Source: Streptomyces sp. KMM 9044
GTDB taxonomy: Bacteria > Actinomycetota > Actinomycetes > Streptomycetales > Streptomycetaceae
Direction of reading: 5' to 3'
Assembly (NCBI RefSeq): GCF_024701375.2
Contig: NZ_CP113910.1
Span: 6,882,001 to 6,946,000 of the forward strand
Length of the DNA: 64,000 nt
Shown: positions 34,591 through 41,990 of the stretch, in pieces
Layout of the letters: each line of letters opens with the position of its first letter
Position numbering within the stretch: position 1 is the stretch's first letter
Made by a program: the position numbers and the translations under genes
Notes under the pieces: generated by a model
Told to the model about the DNA's origin: nothing
Databases searched by the model: none
What the model saw: the letters and a program-made list of their open reading frames with translations, nothing else

Positions 34591-35890
34591 GGGGGGGAAG
34601 TGTGCCGTACGCGGCCGCGGCCGGTGGAGTGGATGTGCGTCGGGCCACTCCTTGGCCAGAGGTCAGGCTGGGTCCGCCTGCGGGTCGCGAACCCGATCAC
34701 CGTGGCCACCGCCGCGAGTACCGCCACGCTGGTCAGAGCGGTGGGAAGGCTGAACCAGTCCGCCATGAACCCGATCGCCGGCGGGCCGAGGAGCATGCCG
34801 CCGTATCCCAGGGTGGACGCCGTGGCGACACCGCTCGGACCGGTGAGTGAGCCCGCGCGTTCGATGGCCACGGGGAAGAGGTTGGCGAGGCCGCTGCCGG
34901 TGACCGCGTAGCCGAGCAGGGCAGGGCCCCCTCCAACGAGGGCGCGAGCGCACCGAGCAGCATCCCGGCGGTCGCGGTGGTACCGCCCGCGACCAGGGTC
35001 CGGGTCCTGCCCAGCCGCTCGAGCAGTGTCGTACCGGTGAGCCGCCCGGCCGTCATGGCGAGCGCGAAGCAGGAGTAGCCGAGGGCCGCGATGCCCGGCG
35101 AGGCGCCGAGGTCCTCCTCCAGATGCAGCGCGCCCCAGTCGGCCAAGGCCCCCTCGCCGTACGCGGTGCAGAGCGCGATCGGACCGAAGACGATCACCAG
35201 CATGTGCGTACGGCCGTCCAGCGGGTGCGAGCCGCCCCGCTCGGTCCGCCCGGTGCCCTTGCCCCGGCCCGGACCGTGGTCCGCGGGAGTCGGCGGCTCG
35301 ATCCGCATGAGTGTCCGTCCCGCGACGGCGGTCACCACCAGGCCGATCGCCGTTAGCCCCCACAGGTGCCGCGTGGGCGAGAGGGAACCGGCGACCAGAG
35401 CGCCCAGCCCCGCGCCGGTCATGCCGCCCAGGCTGAACGCGGCGTGGAAGCTCGGCATGACGGGGCGCCGCAGCACGGCCACCAGATCGACGGCCGCGCT
35501 GTTGAAGGCGACATTGATACCGCCGTAGGCCGCGCCGAACACCAGGAGCACGGCGCCGAGCGCGAGCGCGGAGTAGGTGAGCGGCGGCAGACCGACACTG
35601 AGGCAGAGCAGGACCGCGCAGACCACGGTGACGGGATGGCTGCCGTAGCGGCGGCACAGCCGTCCGGTGAAGACCATCGTGGCGACGGCCCCGGCGGAGA
35701 CCCCGAGCAGGACGAGCCCCAGCCCGCTCGCGGAGGCGCCGGTCTGCTCCTTGATGGCGGGAATACGCACGACCCAGCTCGCGAAGATGAAGCCGTCGAG
35801 GGCGAAGAAGAGGGTCAGGGCGAGGCGGAGGCGGGCGAGGTCGGAGCATGGTACGACACTGTGCGAGCGGAGTTTGTTTATTGGTGGCAC
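34569..35890 (-). pseudogene. MFS transporter, frameshifted in its C-terminal third
   Basis: From about GTG 35890 the frame encodes an MFS protein: FFALDGFIFASWVVRIPAIK, LGLVLLGVSAGAVATMVFTG, and later GALADWGALHLEEDLGASPG and AGRLTGTTLLERLG. After LEGAL, at about 34922, the conserved sequence moves to another frame: LLGYAVTGSGLANLFPVAIE, TLGYGGMLLGPPAIGFMADW. A single missing G in CTGCCCTG explains it. Twelve helices are present in total. The subfamily resembles YbjJ-like permeases. The restored frame runs 22 bp into the mycothiol-enzyme gene, suggesting an operon. Start uncertain. Confidence 0.78.
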
Positions 35891-36024
35891 AAAATAAGGC
35901 TAAGTGGCTCTCCGGGGCAGGGCAGGGGCAGGCAAGGGGGCCGGTCATGGAGCCGTCGGTTGTGGAGCTGCCGGTCGTGGTCCGCCGGCGACGCCCCTCA
36001 CCGGCCCACCGGTCGTGGCCCACG

Positions 36025-36540
36025 TCAGCGCCTGCCCTGATCGCCGACCCACTTCAGGAGCAGCAGCTCGCGCTCCTCGCGGCCCGGGGTGGCTGCGGTG
36101 GCGTGGTCGCGGCGCCAGGTGAGGAGGTCGTCGAGGCCGGTGCCGCCACCGTCCACGAGCCGCCGCAGGAGGGTGAGCGAGAGCTCGTACTCCGTCGGCC
36201 CGTAGATCCCACCCGTGATAGCCGTGAAAGGGCTTGCTGTGACCGTTTTGTGGTCAGTCGTCACATGGACGGTGAAAGAGGGCGGATACCCGGGCCCCTG
36301 GCCCAGCATGCCGCTCACCACGTCGAACGCGAGGGAGGCGTGCCGCCGCACCGCCCGCCGGACGGCGACGTCGGCGACCTCGATGCCGTGCACCTCACCC
36401 CAGGTCCGGAATCCCGTCCGCTCGCGGCCCAGCAGCTCGACACCGTCCTTGGTGAGCCGCACCCCCGAGGCGTTCCCCTCCGGCTCGGCCCCCAGATACA
36501 CGGAGTCCTCGGTGATCCAGAACAGGCCGACCATGGCCAT
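36025..36540 (-). CDS. Conserved hypothetical protein
   Basis: About 171 residues from ATG 36540, with GGAGG 5-6 bases upstream (an in-frame ATG at 36558 also exists). The sequence (MAMVGLFWITEDSVYLGAEP, VRLTKDGVELLGRERTGFRT, WGEVHGIEVADVAVR) suggests a small beta-rich PH-like domain followed by a helical tail ending in LLTWRRDHATAATPGREERE. Codon use is normal and the gene stands alone. I do not recognise a named family. Confidence 0.65.
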   Translation of the reverse strand: MAMVGLFWITEDSVYLGAEPEGNASGVRLTKDGVELLGRERTGFRTWGEVHGIEVADVAVRRAVRRHASLAFDVVSGMLGQGPGYPPSFTVHVTTDHKTVTASPFTAITGGIYGPTEYELSLTLLRRLVDGGGTGLDDLLTWRRDHATAATPGREERELLLLKWVGDQGRR

Positions 36541-36558
36541 GCGCGCCTCCAATGGCAT

Positions 36559-36855
36559 CGTGCGTGCGGCGTCGAGCGACGCCAGTCGGTCCGCCGCTCC
36601 GCCGGTGAGGATGACCCCACCTTTCCGCTTACCCAGACGCGGAGCGTCGGCAGAGGGTTCCGCTTCCGGGGGCGGGTTCGGCCCGCGGCGGTACCGGAGA
36701 AGGCGTCGATACCGCCGTGGGAGTGGCTCTGTAACCCGTGTGAACGCCTCGAATGGTGGGAGTCAGATCCATGGCTGACGGTAGATCACGTCGGGGCCAG
36801 GTCCATGTGCTGACGTGGGGTCAGCAGCCGGGGTCGCCGACGGAAGGACATTCGG
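36559..36855. other. Divergent intergenic region
   Basis: No gene seen. It separates the hypothetical gene from the repeat-protein gene and presumably contains both promoters; no clear -35/-10 pair was recognised. Confidence 0.35.
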
Positions 36856-37821
36856 ATGCGCTCTGCCCGCATGCTGCTCGCCACCGCGACGGCCACCGCG
36901 GCCCTCGTGGTCTCGGCGCCTACAGCCTTCTCCGTCTCGATGGACGACGGGGAGCACGACAAGTCTTCCTACAGCAAGGAGCACGACAAGGACAGTAGCC
37001 ACGACAAGCCGCACGGCGGAATCCACACGGGTGGTGGCGCCCTGGTCGCCGTGAGCGAGGGCGGCTGGAGTGGCGAGCGCGACAAGGAGGAGTCGAAGGA
37101 GGAGTCGAAGGGCGAGGACAAGTACGAGGGCAAGGACGAGGACAAGGACAAGGACAAGGACAAGGACGAGGACGAGAAGAAGGACTGGGGGCACGGCAAG
37201 CCCAGCGGTGGTGTGCACGCGGGTGGTGGCGCCCTGGCTGCGGTGAGCGAGGGCGGCTGGAGTGGCGAGCGCGATAAGGAGGAGTCGAAGGAGGAGTCGA
37301 AGGGCGAGGACAAGTACGAGGGCAAGTACGAGGGCAAGGACGAGGACGAGAAGAAGGACTGGGGGCACGGCAAGCCCAGCGGTGGTGTGCACGCGGGTGG
37401 TGGCGCCCTGGCTGCGGTGAGTGAGGACGGCTGGAGTGGCGAGCGCGACAAGGAGGAGTCGAAGGAGGAGTCGAAGGGCGAGGACAAGTGTGAGGGCAAG
37501 GGCAAGGACGAGGACGAGAAGGAGGACTGGGGGCACGGCAAGCCCAGCGGTGGTGTGCACGCGGGTGGTGGCGCCCTGGCTGCGGTGAGTGAGGACGGCT
37601 GGAGCGGCAAGCACGACAAGGAGGAGTCGAAGGACGAGGACAAGGACGGGTACGAGGGCAAGAAGGACTGGGAGCACGAGAAGCCGAGCGGTGGTGTGCA
37701 CACCGGCGGTGGCGGGCTCTCCGACCCGGGTGTCTCCGGCGGCAGCCTGGCCGCGCTGGCGGTTCTCGGCGCCGGCGCCTACGCGCTGCGGCGCAAGAAG
37801 GCGTCCGGAAGCGCGGCCTGA
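36856..37821 (+). CDS. Secreted, membrane-anchored tandem-repeat protein
   Basis: A 321-residue protein with a signal peptide (residues 1-26), a long repetitive middle and a C-terminal anchor (GGSLAALAVLGAGAYALRRK). The middle holds five copies of K-P-x-G-G-[VI]-H-[TA]-G-G-G, four extended by ALAAVSEGGWSG-like segments, separated by highly charged Lys/Asp/Glu linkers (SKEESKGEDK, DKDKDKDKDEDEKKDWGHG). The C-terminal hydrophobic helix plus basic tail resembles a cell-wall sorting signal, but no LPXTG is seen. A class F sortase gene follows after a strong terminator. Probably a wall- or membrane-displayed protein; ligand unknown, and acidic/His segments could bind metal. Confidence 0.8.
   Translation: MRSARMLLATATATAALVVSAPTAFSVSMDDGEHDKSSYSKEHDKDSSHDKPHGGIHTGGGALVAVSEGGWSGERDKEESKEESKGEDKYEGKDEDKDKDKDKDEDEKKDWGHGKPSGGVHAGGGALAAVSEGGWSGERDKEESKEESKGEDKYEGKYEGKDEDEKKDWGHGKPSGGVHAGGGALAAVSEDGWSGERDKEESKEESKGEDKCEGKGKDEDEKEDWGHGKPSGGVHAGGGALAAVSEDGWSGKHDKEESKDEDKDGYEGKKDWEHEKPSGGVHTGGGGLSDPGVSGGSLAALAVLGAGAYALRRKKASGSAA
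37006..37683 (+). repeat. In-gene tandem repeats of the surface protein
   Basis: The codons for K-P-x-G-G-x-H start at 37006, 37198, 37372, 37540 and 37681, giving spacings of 192, 174, 168 and 141 bp. The three middle units are nearly identical in DNA; length differences lie mostly in the Lys/Asp/Glu linkers. Such near-identical units are prone to recombination and copy-number change. Confidence 0.85.
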
Positions 37822-37845
37822 GCCATGCCCGGCACCATAGCAGCC

Positions 37846-37882
37846 GGGGCCGCCGTACACGCGTCGCGTGTACGGCGGCCCC
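37846..37882 (+). terminator. Strong terminator after the repeat-protein gene
   Basis: 18-bp perfect arms (GGGGCCGCCGTACACGCG and its complement) around one central base, so a stem of about 16 bp with a small loop, 25 bases past the stop. It separates this gene from the sortase, which then needs its own promoter or readthrough. Confidence 0.8.
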
Positions 37883-37936
37883 GCTCGCCCTTTCGACTCC
37901 TGTTTCCGCTGCCGTGTCCGAATGAGGTGGTCCCCG

Positions 37937-38674
37937 ATGGCAGCCCGCCCCCCTTCCTCCGTCCACACCGATCCGGCCCCGGCGCGGCGGAAGCTGCGCG
38001 CCGTCATGACGGCGATCTTCTGGGGTACGGCAACCCTGGTGCTGGCGGTGAGCCTGCTCGGCGGCAGGGAGGGCCCCCCTGTCGACGCCCTCGGCACGCA
38101 CGCCCCTCCCGCGGTCTCCGCCACTGCCACTGCTTCCGCCACCGCTTCTCCTTCTGCCTCCGCCACTGCCACGCGTCCTGAGCCAAGCCGTTCCGCCGCG
38201 CCTCAGCCGGCTGGCGCGCATCTGTCTCGGTCCGCCCCGACCCGGTTGCGCATCCCCGGCATCAACGTCGACGCACCTTTCACTGATCTGGCCATCGGCG
38301 CTTCGGGTCAACTCGACGCGCCACCCCCGGACGACACCAACCTGGTCGGCTGGTTCGCCGACGGAGCGTCCCCGGGGGAGCGCGGAACATCGATCATCGC
38401 CGGACACGTGGACACGAAGACCTCGGCCGCGGTGTTCGCCCGGCTCTCCGAACTCGAGAAGGGCGACCGCTTCGAGGTGAAGCGGGCCGACGGGCGTGAG
38501 GCGGAGTTCATGGTCGACCACGTGGAGTCGTTCGCCAAGGACGACTTCCCCGACGAGCGCGTCTACGCCGACACGGACGATGCCCAGGTGCGGCTCATCA
38601 CCTGTGCCGGGGAGTACGACCGCAAGGCCAAGGACTACACCGAGAATCTGGTGGTCTTCGCCCACCTGGTCTGA
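37937..38674 (+). CDS. Class F sortase
   Basis: A 245-residue sortase from ATG 37937 (GAGGTGG upstream). An N-terminal membrane helix (AVMTAIFWGTATLVLAVSLL) is followed by a Ser/Ala/Thr/Pro linker and the catalytic domain: TRLRIPGINVDAPFTDLAIG, the catalytic His157 in IIAGHVDT, Cys223 in LITCAGEYDRK and Arg229. Sortases of this class, common in actinobacteria, cleave a C-terminal sorting motif and attach the protein elsewhere; substrates are poorly known. The preceding repeat protein is the obvious candidate partner. A strong terminator follows. Confidence 0.9.
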   Translation: MAARPPSSVHTDPAPARRKLRAVMTAIFWGTATLVLAVSLLGGREGPPVDALGTHAPPAVSATATASATASPSASATATRPEPSRSAAPQPAGAHLSRSAPTRLRIPGINVDAPFTDLAIGASGQLDAPPPDDTNLVGWFADGASPGERGTSIIAGHVDTKTSAAVFARLSELEKGDRFEVKRADGREAEFMVDHVESFAKDDFPDERVYADTDDAQVRLITCAGEYDRKAKDYTENLVVFAHLV

Positions 38675-38713
38675 CGTGTACGGCCTGGTCGGCCCGGCCA
38701 GACTCCGAATGGA

Positions 38714-38755
38714 GCGCTGCCCGGAAGGGGAGAAGGACACCCTTCCGGGCAGCGC
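38714..38755. terminator. Strong bidirectional terminator after the sortase
   Basis: Perfect 16-bp stem GCGCTGCCCGGAAGGG/CCCTTCCGGGCAGCGC with a 10-base loop, 40 bases past the sortase stop and immediately downstream (minus strand) of the cellulose-binding remnant. Confidence 0.8.
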
Positions 38756-38760
38756 GTTCG

Positions 38761-38838
38761 TCAGGCCACGGTGCACACGGATCCGTTGAGGGTGAACGCC
38801 GACGGACTGGGGTTGCTGCCCGTCGTGGTGGCGGAAGG
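38761..38838 (-). pseudogene. 3' scrap of a secreted cellulose-binding (CBM2-like) protein gene
   Basis: The minus strand reads TTTGSNPSPSAFTLNGSVCT followed by VA and a stop, the characteristic last strands of family 2 carbohydrate-binding modules with their terminal Cys. Upstream of it the sequence is the start of the response-regulator frame, so only about 25 residues remain. Confidence 0.6.
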
Positions 38839-38847
38839 AGCCGACCG

Positions 38848-39588
38848 ATGACCAGCACACACGGTGAGCACGCAGGGTCCGCGCGTACCGACGCGATCGA
38901 CGTGCTCGTGATCGACGACGACTTCATGGTGGCCCGGGTGCGCCGTGCCTTCGTCGAACGCGTCGAGGTTCGGGGTCGTCGGCGTCGCCAGCACCGGCGA
39001 GCAGGCGGTCGTCGCGGTGGACGGCCTCCGTCCCGATCTGGTCCTGCTCGACCTGTATCTGCCGGACCTGTTCGGCCTCGACGTGATTCCCCGGCTGCGC
39101 AGCGCCGGCCACGACTGCGACGTGATGGTCATCAGCGCCGCGCAGGAGGCGGACACGGTACGCGGTGCGGTCCGGCAGGGGGGCGTCGACTACCTGCTGA
39201 AGCCGTTCGAGTCCGAGGACCTGCGGGCCCGGCTGGAGCGGTACGCCGTCCGGCGCGGACTGCTGCTCGGCGCGGTCGTACGGGGCCAGGCCGACGTCGA
39301 CCGGGTCCTGGCCGGAGTGACGACGCCAGTGGCGGCGACCGCGCCGGCACTTCCCAAGGGCATGAGCGTGGAGACCGCCGAACTTGTCGAGCGCACCCTG
39401 CGCGAGGCCGACGGCATGCTGTCGGCCACCGAGTGCGCCGCCCCCACCGGCGTCTCCAGGGCCAGCGCCCGCCGTTGCCTGGAGCACTTCCACCCCGTGG
39501 GCAGGGCCGAGGCCTCCCTGCGGTACGGGGCGGCAGGGCGGCCGGAACGCCGCTACCGGCTCCTGGCACTGCCGGGGCGCGGGCGTAG
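38848..39588 (+). pseudogene. CitB-type response regulator, frameshifted
   Basis: The first frame gives IDVLVIDDDFMVARVRRAFV; from about 38966 the continuation is in another frame: GVVGVASTGEQAVVAVDGLR, LVLLDLYLPDLFGLDVIPRL (phospho-acceptor Asp), VISAAQEADTVRGAVRQGGV and DYLLKPFESEDLRARL. A C-terminal helix-turn-helix follows (LSATECAAPTGVSRASARRC). This is the DctR/CitB class of response regulators, normally paired with a sensor kinase for organic acids. No kinase gene is near. One indel in the receiver domain breaks it, and the 3' end is unclear. Confidence 0.72.
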
Positions 39589-39648
39589 AGGTACGGGCGG
39601 GCGTCCCCGGCGAACCTCGTACGGGGTGAACTCGCTCACGACACGGGG

Positions 39649-39702
39649 TTGTACCCGTTCGAGCCCGGACCTAGGGTCGACCAGCGGGAGCAAGCGCTTT
39701 CT
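39649..39702 (+). promoter_or_regulatory. Promoter and LacI-type operator of the Gfo/Idh/MocA gene
   Basis: TTGTAC (39649-39654) and TAGGGT (39672-39677) with a 17-base spacer form a good vegetative promoter. Just downstream is AGCAAGCGCTTTCT (39689-39702) with the palindromic core AAGCGCTT, typical of LacI-family/CRE-like operators, placed near the predicted transcription start. This suggests sugar-responsive repression. Confidence 0.6.
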
Positions 39703-39782
39703 GCCTGCTGTGTCCGACGAGGGCTCCCGGGACCGGGAGTCCGTCGGCACCCCGTGCCCGCCGACCGTCCGAAGGAGTGCCG

Positions 39783-40895
39783 ATGTCCCTGTCCCCCGTC
39801 CGCCGCGTCGCCGTCGTCGGCACCGGCGCCGTCGTCGCCGACGGCCACCTGCCGGCGCTGCGGGCCCACGCCGACCGCACCGAACTCGTGGCCGCCGTCG
39901 ACGTGGACCCGGGCAGGCTCGACGCCTTTTGTGAACTGGCCGGCGGGCAGGTCGCCGGGTACGCCTCGGTGGACGCGATGCTGGACGCCGTACGCCCGGA
40001 CCTCGTGCTGATCGGAACGCCGCCGTCGCTGCACCGGGAGCAGACGGTGGCCTCGCTCCGGGCCGGAGCCCGGGTGCTGTGCGAGAAGCCGTTGTGCCTG
40101 TCGCTCGCCGAGTACGACGAGATCGCGGCGGCGGAGGACGCGTCGGGCGCGTACGCCTCCGTGATCTTCCAGCACCGTTACGGTTCGGGCTCCGTCCACG
40201 CCCGGGAACTGATCGCGAGCGGTGCCCTTGGCGCCCCGTTGGTGGCGCACTGCCAGACCACCTGGCACCGGGACGCCGCGTACTACGCCGTCCCCTGGCG
40301 GGGGCGGTGGGCCACCGAGGGAGGAGGCCCGACGATGGGGCAGGGCATTCACCAGTACGACCTGCTGCTCCATCTCCTCGGCCCGTGGGAGGAGATACGG
40401 GCCATGGCGGGCCGGCTCGTCCACGACATCGAGAGCGAGGACGTCTCCACCGCCCTGGTCCGATTCCGGGGCGGCGCCCTCGCCACCGTCGTCAACAGCG
40501 TGCTCTCGCCGGACGAGGTGAGCCGCGTCCGCGTGGACTGCGCCGACGCCACGGTCGAGCTGACCCACCTGTACGGGCACCGCAACGAAGACTGGTCGTA
40601 CACCCCGGCGCGGCACGTCCCCGCCGAACGAGCCGCCGCCTGGCGTACCCCGCCGCACGACGTGCCCAGTTCGCACACGGCCCAGCTCGGCGCCCTCCTC
40701 GACGCCTGGGACGCCGGTGTCCGGCCGCCGGGCAGCGGCCAAGAGGCCCGGGGAACGCTCGAGTTCGCCGCCGCCCTGTACAAGTCCGCCTTCACCGGCA
40801 ACCCGGTGCGGGCCGGTGAGATCGTGGCCGGCGATCCCTTCCACGCGGCCATGCACGGTGACCATCCCGACTGGTCCCCGAAGGAGTACGCATGA
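39783..40895 (+). CDS. Gfo/Idh/MocA-family oxidoreductase
   Basis: About 370 residues from ATG 39783 (AAGGAG 6 bases upstream). The N-terminal Rossmann fold reads RRVAVVGTGAVVADGHLPAL, with the family's catalytic-site Lys in VLCEKPLCLS. The C-terminal beta-sheet domain contains GGGPTMGQGIHQYDLLLHLL, with the active-site His in IHQYD. Such enzymes oxidise sugars or polyols with NAD(P). Its stop overlaps the ATG of a short frame at 40892 (ATGA), implying that a second gene once followed or follows it. A LacI-type operator upstream fits carbohydrate control. Confidence 0.9.
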   Translation: MSLSPVRRVAVVGTGAVVADGHLPALRAHADRTELVAAVDVDPGRLDAFCELAGGQVAGYASVDAMLDAVRPDLVLIGTPPSLHREQTVASLRAGARVLCEKPLCLSLAEYDEIAAAEDASGAYASVIFQHRYGSGSVHARELIASGALGAPLVAHCQTTWHRDAAYYAVPWRGRWATEGGGPTMGQGIHQYDLLLHLLGPWEEIRAMAGRLVHDIESEDVSTALVRFRGGALATVVNSVLSPDEVSRVRVDCADATVELTHLYGHRNEDWSYTPARHVPAERAAAWRTPPHDVPSSHTAQLGALLDAWDAGVRPPGSGQEARGTLEFAAALYKSAFTGNPVRAGEIVAGDPFHAAMHGDHPDWSPKEYA

Positions 40896-41062
40896 GTACC
40901 CGTGCCGGGGAGACCGGGCAGGCTGCGCCCGCCGCCCACGGCCTCCGCGCCGGCCGCCCCCGAGGCGAGGCCGTCACCGTCACCACCGCGGACGGCGGGA
41001 CGAGTACGCGCCGGCGGGTGTCACGGTGCCGTACGGAGACGGGGGAAGCAGCGGGACGGTGA
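40892..41062 (+). pseudogene. Short frame coupled to the oxidoreductase, possibly a truncated downstream gene
   Basis: ATG 40892 overlaps the preceding stop and the frame runs 56 codons (HGLRAGRPRGEAVTVTTADG then Arg-rich sequence). In many Streptomyces a PmoA-like (DUF6807) gene follows such oxidoreductases, and the first 35 residues loosely resemble its start; the remainder looks like noise. It may be the stump of such a gene. Low confidence. Confidence 0.3.
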
Positions 41063-41071
41063 ACGGCCGGG

Positions 41072-41088
41072 CCGGGGGCGGCCCCCGG
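41072..41088. terminator. Small hairpin between convergent genes
   Basis: CCGGGGG-CGG-CCCCCGG, 7-bp perfect stem, just past the stop of the minus-strand PAP2 gene. Confidence 0.4.
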
Positions 41089-41100
41089 AACGGACGCCGG

Positions 41101-41766
41101 TCACTGTCCCCGCGCCGGCCTCGAGCCCCCGTACGAGTGGGGGAGGCGGGCCGATGCCACGGCGAGGGCGGTGGCCGCGCTGGCGATGCCGAGAACCGCG
41201 CCGGCGGCGACATCCCCCGGATAGTGCACACCCGTGTGGATGCGCGAGTAGCCGACCGCACCGGCCAGCGCGCCGAGCGGGACGGAGGCGGCGGGCAGGA
41301 CCGTACCGACGGCGGTGGCGAACGCGACCGCCGAGGCGGTGTGCCCGGACGGGAAGGAGGCCGACGTCGGCATCGGGACGTGCCGGTCCACGGTCACCCG
41401 GGCCGCCTCCCGGTCCGGCCGGTCCCTGCGGACGAGGCGCTTGCCGAGGATGTTGGCCGATGCCGACGCCACAGCTATCGCCCCGACCCCGACCAACGCG
41501 GCACGCCTCGACCGTGACCCGCCCAGGGCCAGGGCACCGGCGAGGGCGAACGAGATCTTCGAGTGGTCGGCGGCGTGCGAGAGGCGACGCAGCGCCCGGT
41601 CGAGGGTGGGCGTGGGAGTGGCGGCCACCGCCGCGTACAGGGCGCCGTCGACGGACCGGAGATCACTGAAGACGGTGGACACCACCCGGCGGATTCCGTC
41701 GGCAGGCGGTACCGGCGTCGTGAGCGGGAGGGTCCCGCCCTGGTCGGTAGTGGTCGGCTCGCTCAT
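41101..41766 (-). CDS. PAP2-superfamily phosphatase, second copy type
   Basis: About 221 residues from ATG 41766 (GGGAGAG upstream). Phosphatase motifs: GKRLVRRDRPDRE, SFPSGHTASAVAFAT, and YSRIHTGVHYPGDVAAGAVL, all complete, with about five membrane segments. This short form resembles actinobacterial undecaprenyl-diphosphatase-like or phosphatidate phosphatases. It differs clearly from the PAP2 protein at 7117. It lies downstream of the copper ATPase in the same orientation, but 225 bp away and with no clear functional link. Confidence 0.87.
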   Translation of the reverse strand: MSEPTTTDQGGTLPLTTPVPPADGIRRVVSTVFSDLRSVDGALYAAVAATPTPTLDRALRRLSHAADHSKISFALAGALALGGSRSRRAALVGVGAIAVASASANILGKRLVRRDRPDREAARVTVDRHVPMPTSASFPSGHTASAVAFATAVGTVLPAASVPLGALAGAVGYSRIHTGVHYPGDVAAGAVLGIASAATALAVASARLPHSYGGSRPARGQ

Positions 41767-41990
41767 TCGTCTCTCCCGCGGTGGTGTCGTGGAGCAGGGT
41801 CCGCGCGTCCGGGGCCCGCCGGGCACACCCGCACCGCGGACCGTGAATCACCGGATGCCCACGGTACGCGTGGTCCGCCCGGTGCGTTCGCGTGCCCCCG
41901 TCACCTCTACCCCCGCCACGCCCGGCAAGGCGCCGCACCGGCCTGGACCGAGGAGGCCCGCCCTCCCCCGCACTCACCGGGCGCTCCCCG

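Noticed and set aside
36856..37821. The repeat array as a CRISPR
   Set aside because: Units are 141-192 bp, in frame and translated; no short direct repeats with unique spacers.
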